Positions 50,301-58,608 are shown, numbered from the stretch's first letter. The stretch is 64,000 nt of DNA from Streptomyces sedi (GCF_006335015.1 NZ_VDGT01000018.1:78635-142634), one strand, 5' to 3'. The notes: a model not told the origin generated them from the sequence alone. Numbers and translations: made by a program.

Positions 50301-50882
50301 TCAGCGGCGGCGCGAGGTGGCCTTCTTGGCGGTGGTCGCACGGGACGACGCCCGCTTGGCCGGAGCCTTCTTGGCGGTCGTCTTCTTGGCCGGGGCCTTC
50401 TTGGCGGTGGCCTTCTTGGTGGTGGTCTTCTTCGCGGAGGTCTTCTTGGCCGCGCTGGCGCGCCCCGTCGACTTCTTGGCGGTGGACTTCTTGGCGGCCG
50501 ACTTCTTGGCGGCGGCCTTCTTGGTGGCGGCCTTCTTGGCGGTGGTGCCGCCGCTCAGGCTGCCCTTGGGGGCCTTCTTGACCGCGACGTCGTTCTTGGG
50601 GAGCTTCTTCGTCCCCGCGACCAGGTCCTTGAACCCCTGTCCCGCGCGGAAGCGGGGCACCGAGGTCTTCTTGACCCGAACCCGCTCGCCGGTCTGCGGG
50701 TTGCGCGCGTAGCGGGCGGGCCGGTCGACCTTCTCGAACGAGCCGAAGCCGGTGACCGAGACCCTCTCCCCCGAGACGACCGAGCGGATGATGGCATCGA
50801 GCACGACATCCACGGCGTCGGCCGCCTGCTGACGACCGCCGAGCTTGTCCGCAATCGCTTCTACGAGTTGCGCCTTGTTCAC
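50301..50882 (-). CDS. hupS: HU-family nucleoid protein with lysine-rich tail (HupS)
   Basis: 193-aa DNA-binding protein. Residues 1-92 are a full HU domain (MNKAQLVEAIADKLGG, GFGSFEKVDRPARYARNPQTGE). Residues 95-193 are a histone-H1-like tail of AKK/AAK repeats. This two-domain form is the Streptomyces spore-associated HupS, which compacts spore chromosomes. GTG 50882, preceded by GAAGGGGAAG. A promoter with 17-bp spacing lies 52-80 bp upstream. Confidence 0.95.
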   Translation of the reverse strand: MNKAQLVEAIADKLGGRQQAADAVDVVLDAIIRSVVSGERVSVTGFGSFEKVDRPARYARNPQTGERVRVKKTSVPRFRAGQGFKDLVAGTKKLPKNDVAVKKAPKGSLSGGTTAKKAATKKAAAKKSAAKKSTAKKSTGRASAAKKTSAKKTTTKKATAKKAPAKKTTAKKAPAKRASSRATTAKKATSRRR

Positions 50883-50933
50883 GTCTTCCCCTTCGCAGGC
50901 ATTGCTGGAACGAATGTGTTCAAGCTTTTTCGC

Positions 50934-50962
50934 ACGTTAGGCAGATATATTCCGCAAATCAA
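50934..50962 (-). promoter_or_regulatory. hupS promoter
   Basis: On the minus strand TTGATT (50957-50962), a 17-nt spacer, and TAACGT (50934-50939) form a good -35/-10 pair in the only notably AT-rich gap of this region. Predicted start of transcription about 50927. Confidence 0.6.
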
Positions 50963-51008
50963 ACGCGAAACGGGCGAATCACCCTTGTGTCGCAACGAAC
51001 TCGACCCG

Positions 51009-51260
51009 TCACGGAGTTCCGTCATGGCCGCCGGTGATGTCCGAGGGCAGTCGCCCCTCGTCCACGTCCGCCATCAACCGCTCCAGCCGGCGGGCCGCGG
51101 CGGGCAGGTCCTGCTTGGACGCCGCGGTGATCACCAGCAGCCTCCGGGTCAGGGCCCGCCGTACGTCCTCGGGCACTTGCAGATCCCGCACCGTGCGGTG
51201 CGCGTCCTTCAGTCGAGCGGCGACGCGATCGTAGAGTTCGAGTTGACCGTCGCGTTCCAT
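51009..51260 (-). CDS. small helical protein, function unknown
   Basis: 83-aa helical protein (MERDGQLELYDRVAARLKDAH, ALTRRLLVITAASKQDL, RRLERLMADVDEGRLP). I recall relatives in Streptomyces beside leuD but no function. ATG 51260 lies 7 nt after CACAAT, probably leaderless. Confidence 0.78.
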   Translation of the reverse strand: MERDGQLELYDRVAARLKDAHRTVRDLQVPEDVRRALTRRLLVITAASKQDLPAAARRLERLMADVDEGRLPSDITGGHDGTP

Positions 51261-51267
51261 GCGGCCG

Positions 51268-51273
51268 ATTGTG
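51268..51273 (-). promoter_or_regulatory. -10 hexamer CACAAT before the 83-aa gene
   Basis: CACAAT on the minus strand ends 7 nt before ATG 51260. Confidence 0.4.
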
Positions 51274-51338
51274 CCACCTTGGGCCGGTTATCGCCCTCTA
51301 AGCCCCCCAACGCCCGTGTCGCGCCTGCACACATGGGG

Positions 51339-51369
51339 ACGCCCCCGCCGGTCGGACCGACGGGGGCGT
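51339..51369 (-). terminator. terminator of leuCD
   Basis: Nearly perfect 15-bp stem (ACGCCCCCG with CGGGGGCGT outside, CGGTC with GACCG inside), 16 bp after the leuD stop. Confidence 0.75.
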
Positions 51370-51384
51370 GGAGGTGACGGAACG

Positions 51385-51978
51385 TCAGACTGCCTGCGTA
51401 CGGGGCTTGTAGACGGGGCGTCGGCTCTCGAAGTCGGCGATGGCCGCCTCCTCCCGAAGAGTGAGCGAGATGTCGTCCAACCCCTCCAACAGACGCCAGC
51501 GAGCGTTCTCGTCAAGGTCGAAATCGGCCTCGATCCCGGGCGCGGTGACCCGGCGGGCGACCAGGTCCACCGTCACCTCGCTGTCCGGCTCGCGCTCGAC
51601 CAGCTCCCACAGCGCCTCGACCGTCGCCGCCGGCAGCACGACGGTCAACAGCCCGTTCTTCAGCGAGTTGCCGCGGAAGATGTCGGCGAAGCGCGGGGAG
51701 ATGACCGCCTTGAAGCCGTAGTTCTGGAGGGCCCAGACCGCGTGCTCACGGGAGGAGCCGGTGCCGAAGTCCGGCCCGGCGACCAGAACGGTGCCGCCCC
51801 GGTGCGCCTCCTGGTTGAGCACGAACTCGGGATCCCTGCGCCAGGACTCGAAGAGCCCGTCCTCGAAGCCGTCGCGCGTGACCTTCTTCAGCCAGTGGGC
51901 GGGGATGATCTGGTCGGTGTCCACGTTGGAGCGGCGCAGCGGAACGGCCCGGCCGGTGTGGGTGGTGAAGGCTTCCAT
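51385..51978 (-). CDS. leuD: 3-isopropylmalate dehydratase small subunit
   Basis: 197-aa small subunit of isopropylmalate isomerase in leucine synthesis. Swivel-domain motifs: NVDTDQIIPAHWLK, GPDFGTGSSREHAVWAL and ISPRFADIFRGNSLKNG. ATG 51978, 3 nt after the leuC stop. Confidence 0.97.
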   Translation of the reverse strand: MEAFTTHTGRAVPLRRSNVDTDQIIPAHWLKKVTRDGFEDGLFESWRRDPEFVLNQEAHRGGTVLVAGPDFGTGSSREHAVWALQNYGFKAVISPRFADIFRGNSLKNGLLTVVLPAATVEALWELVEREPDSEVTVDLVARRVTAPGIEADFDLDENARWRLLEGLDDISLTLREEAAIADFESRRPVYKPRTQAV

Positions 51979-51981
51979 CTC

Positions 51982-53406
51982 TCAGACCTCCGCGGGGGTG
52001 GGGACGTCGGCCAGGTCGGCCGGCGAGGCGAGGTGACCGGTGAGCGCGGTCGCCGCGGCGACCTGCGGGGAGACCAGATGGGTGCGCCCGCCCTTGCCCT
52101 GCCTGCCCTCGAAGTTGCGGTTGGAGGTGGAGGCGCAGCGCTCGCCCGGCGAGAGCTGGTCGGGGTTCATCCCCAGGCACATCGAACAGCCGGCGTGCCG
52201 CCATTCGGCGCCCGCCTCGGCGAAGACCCGGTCCAGGCCCTCGTCGACCGCCTGGAGCGCGACCCGCACCGAGCCGGGAACGACCAGCATCCGCACGCCG
52301 TCGGCGATCCGCCGTCCGCGCAACACCTCGGCCGCCGAGCGCAGATCCTCGATGCGGCCGTTGGTGCAGGAGCCGACGAAGACGGTGTCCACGGCGATCT
52401 CCCGCAGCCGCTGGCCGGGTACGAGCCCCATGTACTCCAGCGCCTTCTCGGCGGCCACCCGGTCGCCGGGGTCGGCGAAGGAGCCCGGGTCGGGCACCGA
52501 GGCGCTCAGGGGCGCGCCCTGGCCGGGGTTGGTGCCCCAGGTCACGAACGGGGCCAGCTCGGCGGCCTCGATGACGACCTCGTGGTCGAAGACCGCGTCC
52601 TCCTCGGTGCGCAGCGTGCGCCAGTAGGCGACCGCCGCGTCCCACTCCGCGCCCTCGGGCGCGTGGTCGCGGCCCTGCAGATAGGCGAAGGTGGTCTCGT
52701 CGGGGGCGATCATGCCCGCGCGGGCGCCGGCCTCGATCGACATGTTGCAGATGGTCATCCGGGCCTCCATCGAGAGCTTCTCGATGGCCTCGCCCCGGTA
52801 CTCGATGACGTACCCCTGACCGCCGCCGGTGCCGATCCGCGCGATGATCGCGAGGATCAGGTCCTTGGCCGTCACCCCTTCGGGCAGCTCGCCGTTGACG
52901 GTGACCGCCATCGTCCTGAACGGCGCCATCGGCAGGGTCTGGGTGGCCAGCACGTGCTCGACCTGGCTGGTGCCGATCCCGAAGGCCAACGCGCCGAACG
53001 CGCCGTGGGTCGAGGTGTGGCTGTCGCCGCAGACGACGGTGGTGCCGGGCTGGGTCAACCCGAGCTGCGGGCCGACGACATGGACCACGCCCTGCTCGGT
53101 GTCGCCGAGGGGGTGCAGCCGCACGCCGAACTCCCCGCAGTTCTTCCGGAGGGTCTCCAGCTGGGTACGGGAGACCGGGTCGGCGATCGGCTTGTCGATG
53201 TCGAGCGTCGGGGTGTTGTGGTCCTCGGTCGCGAGGGTCAGGTCCGTGCGGCGCACGCGCCGGCCGCTCTTGCGCAGACCGTCGAACGCCTGTGGGCTGG
53301 TCACCTCGTGAAGCAGGTGGAGATCGATGTAGAGCAGGTCGGGCTCGCCCTCAGCCCGCCGGACGACATGATCGTCCCAGACCTTCTCCGCCAGTGTCCG
53401 TCCCAT
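51982..53406 (-). CDS. leuC: 3-isopropylmalate dehydratase large subunit
   Basis: 474-aa aconitase-family large subunit with a [4Fe-4S] cluster. Cys ligands are in VGSCTNGR and GCSMCLGMNPD; other motifs are VVCGDSHTSTHGAFG and SNRNFEGRQGKGGRTHLVSP. ATG 53406 (MGRTLAEKVWDDHVV). Divergent from ndgR, whose product controls leuCD in Streptomyces. Confidence 0.97.
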   Translation of the reverse strand: MGRTLAEKVWDDHVVRRAEGEPDLLYIDLHLLHEVTSPQAFDGLRKSGRRVRRTDLTLATEDHNTPTLDIDKPIADPVSRTQLETLRKNCGEFGVRLHPLGDTEQGVVHVVGPQLGLTQPGTTVVCGDSHTSTHGAFGALAFGIGTSQVEHVLATQTLPMAPFRTMAVTVNGELPEGVTAKDLILAIIARIGTGGGQGYVIEYRGEAIEKLSMEARMTICNMSIEAGARAGMIAPDETTFAYLQGRDHAPEGAEWDAAVAYWRTLRTEEDAVFDHEVVIEAAELAPFVTWGTNPGQGAPLSASVPDPGSFADPGDRVAAEKALEYMGLVPGQRLREIAVDTVFVGSCTNGRIEDLRSAAEVLRGRRIADGVRMLVVPGSVRVALQAVDEGLDRVFAEAGAEWRHAGCSMCLGMNPDQLSPGERCASTSNRNFEGRQGKGGRTHLVSPQVAAATALTGHLASPADLADVPTPAEV

Positions 53407-53536
53407 CGCGTCCCTCCGGGCTCGCCGCTGAATCCCATACCGCCGCCCGCTCCCCCGGGTGCGGGGCGGTGGCCCGCCCGGCACGCGTCGCCGAGCATGG
53501 AACCCAGAGTGGCGTCTTCGTGGGGAAAAGGAACTT

Positions 53537-53557
53537 GCGTTTCACACTGTGAGACGC
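53537..53557. promoter_or_regulatory. inverted repeat between leuC and ndgR (NdgR operator candidate)
   Basis: GCGTTTCACA, one base, TGTGAGACGC: 10-bp arms with a single mismatch. It sits between a possible -35 (TTGCGT, 53535-53540) and -10 (GAGTAT, 53558-53563) of ndgR, where a bound regulator would block ndgR. Confidence 0.6.
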
Positions 53558-53569
53558 GAGTATCGTTTC

Positions 53570-54304
53570 ATGGACAACTCTCGTGGCGATTCCAGCGGAG
53601 TGGGCGTCCTCGACAAGGCGGCGCTGGTGCTCAGCGCACTGGAGTCCGGGCCCGCCACCCTGGCCGGACTGGTCGGGGCGACGGGACTGGCGCGGCCCAC
53701 CGCGCACCGGATGGCCGTGGCTCTCGAATACCACCGGCTGCTGGCCCGCGACATGCAGGGCCGCTTCGTACTCGGCCCCCGGCTCGCCGAGCTGGCCGCC
53801 GCGGCCGGCGAGGACCGGCTGCTGGCGACGGCCGGACCCGTGTTGACCCAACTACGCGACGTGACGGGCGAGAGCGCCCAACTGTACCGGCGCCAGGGCG
53901 ACCGCAGGATCTGCGTCGCCGCCGCCGAACGCCTCTCCGGGCTGCGGGACACCGTGCCCGTGGGCTCCGCGCTGCCGATGAAGGCCGGCTCGGCCGCGCA
54001 GATCCTGCTCGCCTGGGAGGAGCCGGAGCGGCTGCACCACGGCCTCCAGGGCGCGCGCTTCACCGCGACCGCCCTCTCCGGGGTGCGCCGGCGCGGCTGG
54101 GCGCAGTCCATCGGCGAACGGGAGCCCGGCGTCGCCTCCGTCTCGGCGCCCGTCCGGGGCCCGTCCAACCGCGTGGTCGCCGCCGTCTCCGTCTCCGGCC
54201 CGATCGAACGGCTCTCCCGACACCCGGGCAGGATGCACGCGGGGGCCCTGCTGGAGGCCGCGGGACGCCTCACGGAGGCGCTCAAGCGCGGCACCGCCGG
54301 CTGA
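53570..54304 (+). CDS. ndgR: IclR-family regulator NdgR
   Basis: 244-aa IclR-type regulator. N-terminal winged helix (VLDKAALVLSALESGPATLAGLVGAT split, GLARPTAHRMAVALEYH) and C-terminal effector domain (ESAQLYRRQGDRRICVAAAER, VSVSGPIERLSRHPGR). NdgR activates leuCD and related amino acid genes in Streptomyces. ATG 53570 lies 6 nt after the proposed -10, so a leaderless mRNA is likely. Confidence 0.93.
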   Translation: MDNSRGDSSGVGVLDKAALVLSALESGPATLAGLVGATGLARPTAHRMAVALEYHRLLARDMQGRFVLGPRLAELAAAAGEDRLLATAGPVLTQLRDVTGESAQLYRRQGDRRICVAAAERLSGLRDTVPVGSALPMKAGSAAQILLAWEEPERLHHGLQGARFTATALSGVRRRGWAQSIGEREPGVASVSAPVRGPSNRVVAAVSVSGPIERLSRHPGRMHAGALLEAAGRLTEALKRGTAG

Positions 54305-54380
54305 CCGCCGACCGGGCACCCACCCCCGTCACCCGCCGCGCCCCGGCCGCCCTTCGGGCCGCGGGCGGGAGCAGCCCCCG

Positions 54381-54878
54381 CTACTCCGCGCCGCCCGCGG
54401 CGGCGGCCATCCGCTGGGGAAGGGACTCGCCGCGCCGGGCGACCGGTATCAGCTCCCAGGCCGCGCCGAGGCCGGCCGGGGGCATGTTGGTGTAGATCGA
54501 CTCGGCGGAGCCGGCCGGGACCACGAACGTCTCGTGCCAGAAACCGATCCGCGAGCCGGCCTTGAGCTGACGGTTCAACTCGCCCCAGGCGGGGCGGTGT
54601 TCGCCGTCCGACGCGGCGGCGTACGCGGTCAGCGCCTCCACGCTCGACCAGTACTGCACCACGAACAGCTCCCTGGGCGACCCGAGGCACAGCCGGTACC
54701 CGAGCATCCCGCGCGCCGGCTCACGGGACAGCTCCCGCAACATCCGGGTCATGGCCCGCATCGGGGACCACCACTCACGCAACCGCCAGAGGCGGTTGAT
54801 CCGCATACCCACCAGGAACACCACCAGCGGCTCGTCACTCCGAGCCGTCATCCGTCCCCGCACGATCCCCGACGCCAT
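54381..54878 (-). CDS. DUF4188 family protein
   Basis: 165-aa protein of the DUF4188 family (GRMTARSDEPLVVFLVGMRINRLWR, GMLGYRLCLG, VVQYWSSVEALTAYA, GFWHETFVV), related in fold to small monooxygenase-like ferredoxin-fold enzymes. No known substrate. ATG 54878 chosen because the family starts about ten residues before GRMTA and GGGAGG lies upstream. Divergent from a merR gene. Confidence 0.85.
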   Translation of the reverse strand: MASGIVRGRMTARSDEPLVVFLVGMRINRLWRLREWWSPMRAMTRMLRELSREPARGMLGYRLCLGSPRELFVVQYWSSVEALTAYAAASDGEHRPAWGELNRQLKAGSRIGFWHETFVVPAGSAESIYTNMPPAGLGAAWELIPVARRGESLPQRMAAAAGGAE

Positions 54879-54976
54879 CGACGCCCCGCCTCCCTGTCCA
54901 CGTCCGCCCGCGCACGCCCCGCCAACCCGACCGCGAGAACGGCGAGAAGAGCGGGCCAACGCCCCGGACACACTTT

Positions 54977-54993
54977 GGATAGCGTCGCTATCC
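54977..54993. promoter_or_regulatory. 17-bp perfect palindrome, MerR operator candidate
   Basis: GGATAGCG-T-CGCTATCC in the gap between the DUF4188 gene and merR. Spacing and size fit a MerR-family site. Confidence 0.65.
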
Positions 54994-54999
54994 ATGATT

Positions 55000-55016
55000 G
55001 GATAGTGTCACTCTCC
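55000..55016. promoter_or_regulatory. second, imperfect copy of the 17-bp palindrome
   Basis: GGATAGTG-T-CACTCTCC, one mismatch from perfect symmetry, 23 bp from the first palindrome centre to centre and 26 bp before the merR ATG. Confidence 0.6.
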
Positions 55017-55041
55017 TATCGATCGCGCAAGGGGGTTCCAG

Positions 55042-55701
55042 ATGCGGCTCGCGGAGCTGAGCAGACGCAGCGGGGTGTCGACGGCGACGATCAAGTTCTA
55101 TCTCCGGGAGGGCCTGCTCCCACCCGGCCACCGGGTCAGCAGCACCCAGGCCGACTACGACGAGGAGCATCTGCGCCGCCTCCAGCTGGTGCGGGCGCTG
55201 ATACAGGTCGGCGGCGTCTCCGTCGCCGACGCGCGCGGGGTGCTGGCCGCCGTCGACGACGCCTCGCTCGACCAGCTCTCCCGCATGGGCACGGCGGTCG
55301 CCGCGCTCCCCCAGGCGCTCCCTGCCCCCGCGGACGACGACGAGGAGGCGCCCACCGCGGAGCGGGTCGCCGTCGAGGTCCAGCGGCGGCTCGGCTGGCG
55401 CGTGGTCCCGGGGAACCCGGCGCACCAGGCGCTGGTCTCCGCCGTCAGCGCGCTGCTGAGGCTCGGCTACCCCTGCGACGGGGAGGCGCTGCTGCCCTAC
55501 GGCGAGCTGGCCGAGCGGCTCGCCGAGCACGAGCTGGCGCTGGTCGAGGAGTTCGCGGCGCCCACGACGCAGCTGGAGGCCGCCGTGGCGCTCACCGTGC
55601 TCTACGAGCCGGTGCTGCTGAGCCTGCGGCGGCTGGCCCAGGCCGAGCGGGCCAGCCGCCTGCTGAGCGGCGGGGAGGACCCGGACGAGGCGCCGGAATG
55701 A
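55042..55701 (+). CDS. MerR-family regulator
   Basis: 219-aa regulator. N-terminal MerR winged helix (MRLAELSRRSGVSTATIKFYLREGL start, YDEEHLRRLQLVRALIQVGG), then a helical effector domain of about 140 residues without the Cys of metal-sensing MerR proteins. ATG 55042 with AAGGGGG upstream. It probably represses or activates the divergent DUF4188 gene and itself. Confidence 0.9.
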   Translation: MRLAELSRRSGVSTATIKFYLREGLLPPGHRVSSTQADYDEEHLRRLQLVRALIQVGGVSVADARGVLAAVDDASLDQLSRMGTAVAALPQALPAPADDDEEAPTAERVAVEVQRRLGWRVVPGNPAHQALVSAVSALLRLGYPCDGEALLPYGELAERLAEHELALVEEFAAPTTQLEAAVALTVLYEPVLLSLRRLAQAERASRLLSGGEDPDEAPE

Positions 55702-55718
55702 GCGGTCGGCACAACGAG

Positions 55719-55753
55719 GAGCGGCCCCCCGCCCCTTGGGCGGAAGGCCGCTC
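55719..55753. terminator. bidirectional terminator between merR and the tRNAs
   Basis: Stem of GAGCGGCC/GGCCGCTC with inner CCGCCC/GGGCGG and a 3-nt loop, 17 bp after merR stop and 10 bp before the end of tRNA-Glu 1. Confidence 0.75.
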
Positions 55754-55763
55754 TTCGATCATG

Positions 55764-55836
55764 TACCCCCGACCGGATTCGAACCGGCGCTACCGCCTTG
55801 AGAGGGCGGCGTGCTAGGCCGCTACACAACGGGGGC
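55764..55836 (-). tRNA. tRNA-Glu (CUC), copy 1
   Basis: 73-nt cloverleaf on the minus strand: acceptor GCCCCCG/CGGGGGU, anticodon stem CCGCC/GGCGG with loop CTCTCAA (anticodon CTC), T arm GGTTCGAATCC. CCA is not encoded. Confidence 0.96.
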
Positions 55837-55861
55837 CCACGCAGAGACCTGACGATCTCCG

Positions 55862-55934
55862 TACCCCCGACCGGATTCGAACCGGCGCTACTGCCTTGAG
55901 AGGGCAGCGTGCTAGGCCGCTACACAACGGGGGC
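55862..55934 (-). tRNA. tRNA-Glu (CUC), copy 2
   Basis: Same as copy 1 except the anticodon stem is CTGCC/GGCAG, a compensated base-pair change. Anticodon CTC. CCA not encoded. Confidence 0.96.
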
Positions 55935-55967
55935 ATGATCCTGTGAACTGCTCAATACAAGATCGCG

Positions 55968-56039
55968 CTGGGCTACCAGGACTCGAACCTAGACTAACTG
56001 AACCAGAATCAGTCGTGCTGCCAATTACACCATAGCCCA
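55968..56039 (-). tRNA. tRNA-Gln (CUG)
   Basis: 72-nt cloverleaf on the minus strand: acceptor TGGGCTA/TAGCCCA, anticodon stem ACTGA/TCAGT with loop TTCTGGT (anticodon CTG), T arm AGGTTCGAGTCCT. CCA not encoded. Confidence 0.95.
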
Positions 56040-56187
56040 CCGAAACGCAACCCCGAGTGGGGGTTTTGCTTGGGTGACCGCTGTACTTCGGGGTGTTGGC
56101 CCCCTCAGCGGCAGAAAGAACACTACCCGATGGGGGACGGTGCACCAAAACGAGATCGCTCCCGAGGGCGCCCCGTCCCCCTCGTTC

Positions 56188-57663
56188 CTACGCCGCCAGC
56201 CGGGCGAGGGCGGCGTCGACCCGGGCCAGGGTGCGCTCGCGCCCCAGGACCTCAAGCGACTCGAAGAGCGGCAGGCCCACGGTCCGCCCGGTGACCGACA
56301 CCCGCAGCGGGGCCTGCGCCTTGCCGAGCTTCAGCCCGTGGGCCTCACCGGCGGCCAGGACGGCCTCCTTCAGCGGCTCGGCGGTCCAGGAGTCCAGCCC
56401 CGCCAGCCCCTCCCGGATGGCGGCCAGCACGGCGTCGGCGCCCGGCTTCATCGCCTTGGCCCAGGACGCCTCGTCGATCGCCGGCTCCGGCAGGAAGAGG
56501 AAGTCCACGTTGGCCGTGATGTCCGAGAGCACGGTCACCCGGGTCTGCGCCAGCGGGGCGAGCGCCGCGAACGCCTCCGGGTCGAACCGCTCCGGGCTCC
56601 ACGGCGCGTGCGGGGCGGTGAGCCACGGCTGGCACGCCTCGACGAACTGCTCGACCGTGAGCCGCTCCCGGATGTGGGTGGCGTTGATCGCCTCGCACTT
56701 CTTCAGGTCGAAGCGCGCCGGGTTGGCGTTGACCGCCCCGATGTCGAACGCGGCGACCAGCTCGTCCAGGCCGAAGACGTCCCGGTCCTCGGCGAGCGAC
56801 CAGCCAAGCAGCGCCAGGTAGTTGAGCAGCCCCTCCGGGAGGAAGCCGGCCTCGCGGTAGCGGTTGAGCGAGGACTGGGGGTCGCGCTTGGAGAGCTTCT
56901 TGTTGCCCTCGCCCATCACGTACGGCAGATGCCCGAACGCCGGCACCCCGCCGCCGCCCACGCCGATCTCCGCCAGCGCCCGGTAGAGCGCGATCTGCCG
57001 GGGCGTGGAGGAGAGCAGGTCCTCGCCGCGCAGCACGTGGGTGATCCCCATCAGCGCGTCGTCGACCGGGTTGACCAGGGTGTACAGCGGGGCCCCGCTG
57101 GCGCGCACGATGCCGTAGTCGGTGACGTTCTCCGGGGAGAACGTCAGCTCGCCGCGGACCAGGTCGTCGAAGGTGATCTCGGTGTCCGGCATCCGGAAGC
57201 GGACGATCGGCTCGCGGCCCTCCGCGCGGTACGCGGCGGCCTGCTCCTCGCTCAGCGCCCGGCAGGCGCCGTCGTAGCCGGAGGGCCGGCCCTCGGCCCT
57301 GGCGGTCTCGCGCCGGGCGGTCAACTCCTCGGCCGTGCAGTAGCAGTGGTACGCGTGGCCGGCGGCGATCAGCCTGGCGGCGACGTCCGCGTAGATGTCC
57401 ATCCGCTCCGACTGGCGGTAGGGCCCGTGGGAGCCGCCCACCTCGGGGCCCTCGTCCCAGTCCAGGCCCAGCCAGCGCAACGAGTCCAGCAGCGCCCGGT
57501 AGGAGTCCTCGGAGTCGCGCGCCGCGTCCGTGTCCTCGATCCGCAGCACCAGCGTGCCGCCGTGGTGGCGGGCGAAGGCCCAGTTGAACAGGGCGGTGCG
57601 GACCAGCCCGACGTGCGGGTCGCCGGTCGGCGAGGGGCAGAAGCGGACCCTGACGTCAGCCAC
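56188..57663 (-). CDS. gltX: glutamyl-tRNA synthetase
   Basis: 491-aa class I GluRS. HIGH-type motif in PSPTGDPHVGLVRTALFN, KMSKS-type motif in GNKKLSKRDPQSS, and RIEDTDAARDSEDS. Actinobacteria generally lack GlnRS, so this enzyme probably also charges tRNA-Gln with Glu for GatCAB to amidate. GTG 57663 overlaps the FAH stop by 8 nt. Its two substrate tRNA species lie directly downstream on the same strand. Confidence 0.96.
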   Translation of the reverse strand: MADVRVRFCPSPTGDPHVGLVRTALFNWAFARHHGGTLVLRIEDTDAARDSEDSYRALLDSLRWLGLDWDEGPEVGGSHGPYRQSERMDIYADVAARLIAAGHAYHCYCTAEELTARRETARAEGRPSGYDGACRALSEEQAAAYRAEGREPIVRFRMPDTEITFDDLVRGELTFSPENVTDYGIVRASGAPLYTLVNPVDDALMGITHVLRGEDLLSSTPRQIALYRALAEIGVGGGGVPAFGHLPYVMGEGNKKLSKRDPQSSLNRYREAGFLPEGLLNYLALLGWSLAEDRDVFGLDELVAAFDIGAVNANPARFDLKKCEAINATHIRERLTVEQFVEACQPWLTAPHAPWSPERFDPEAFAALAPLAQTRVTVLSDITANVDFLFLPEPAIDEASWAKAMKPGADAVLAAIREGLAGLDSWTAEPLKEAVLAAGEAHGLKLGKAQAPLRVSVTGRTVGLPLFESLEVLGRERTLARVDAALARLAA

Positions 57664-58438
57664 GGCGCACCACCTTGTTGGTCAGGGTGCCGATGCCCTC
57701 GATGCTCACGGCGACCTCGTCGCCGTCCCGCACGGGGCCGACGCCGGCCGGGGTTCCGGTGAGAATGACGTCCTGCGGCAGCAGGGTCATCGACTCCGTG
57801 ATGTGCACAATCAGATCCTCCACGGAACGCACCATCTCGCTGGTGCGCCCCAACTGTCGCTGTTCGCCGTTGACCGTGCACATGATGGCCAGGTCAGCGG
57901 GGTCGAGCTGGGTCTCGATCCAGGGGCCGAGGGGGCAGGCGGTGTCGAAGCCCTTCGCCCTGGCCCACTGCTTCTCGCGCTGCTGGACGTCGCGCGCGGT
58001 CAGGTCGTTGGCGCAGGTGTAGCCCAGGATCACCTCGCGAACCCGCTCCCTCGGCACGTCGCGGCAGAGCCGCCCGATGACGACGGCCAGCTCGGCCTCG
58101 TGGTGGACGTCGGAGGAGATCGACGGGTAGCGGATCTCGTCGCCGGTGCCGATGACCGAGGTGGAGGGCTTGAAGAAGGTGACGGGAACGTCGGGCACCT
58201 CGTTCCCCATCTCCCGCGCGTGCTCGGCGTAGTTGCGGCCGATGGCCACCACCTTGCTGGGGAGCACGGGCGGCAGGAGCCTGACCTCGCTCAGCGGCAC
58301 CAGGTGCCCCGAGCGTTCGAACTCGGCGAAGGGGTGGCCCTTGATGATGTCGAGGCGGAGCCCGCCCTCGTCGGTCGGTTCCCCCTCCACCACGCCGAAC
58401 CCGACGGTTCCGTCGATGGAGAATCTGGCGATGCGCAC
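57656..58438 (-). CDS. fumarylacetoacetate hydrolase family protein
   Basis: 260-aa FAH-fold enzyme. IGRNYAEHAREMGNEVP, the metal site HHEAELAVVIG (Glu and Glu/Asp ligands), GYTCANDLTARDVQ and VILTGTPAGVG are present. The family includes acylpyruvases, oxaloacetate decarboxylases and 2-hydroxyhepta-diene-dioate isomerases; the substrate cannot be told from sequence. GTG 58438. Coupled with gltX, a pairing I recall as normal in Streptomyces. Confidence 0.92.
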   Translation of the reverse strand: MRIARFSIDGTVGFGVVEGEPTDEGGLRLDIIKGHPFAEFERSGHLVPLSEVRLLPPVLPSKVVAIGRNYAEHAREMGNEVPDVPVTFFKPSTSVIGTGDEIRYPSISSDVHHEAELAVVIGRLCRDVPRERVREVILGYTCANDLTARDVQQREKQWARAKGFDTACPLGPWIETQLDPADLAIMCTVNGEQRQLGRTSEMVRSVEDLIVHITESMTLLPQDVILTGTPAGVGPVRDGDEVAVSIEGIGTLTNKVVRRG

Positions 58439-58556
58439 GCTGGGTAGTCCCTCACTGGCCTGCTCGAAGTGGCGAAAACCCTGGCCGAGCCCGGCTCACG
58501 CCTGGATAAAACCTGCGCCCCACAGCCTAGGACACCGGCGCGCGTCAAAAAGCAGG

Positions 58557-58585
58557 CGCCTCCCGAACCGGGCGTTCGGGAGGCG
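58557..58585 (-). terminator. intrinsic terminator of the conservon operon
   Basis: Perfect 12-bp stem (CGCCTCCCGAAC / GTTCGGGAGGCG) with a 5-nt loop, followed on the minus strand by CCTGCTTTTTG. It is 23 bp after the cvnD stop. Confidence 0.85.
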
Positions 58586-58608
58586 TGCGGGAGTGCGGAG
58601 GGGAGGCG

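Noticed and set aside
56045..56065. AACCCC/GGGGTT hairpin with TTTT as a plus-strand terminator beside the tRNAs
   Set aside because: No plus-strand gene ends there; with only six pairs it may be chance in the tRNA promoter region.
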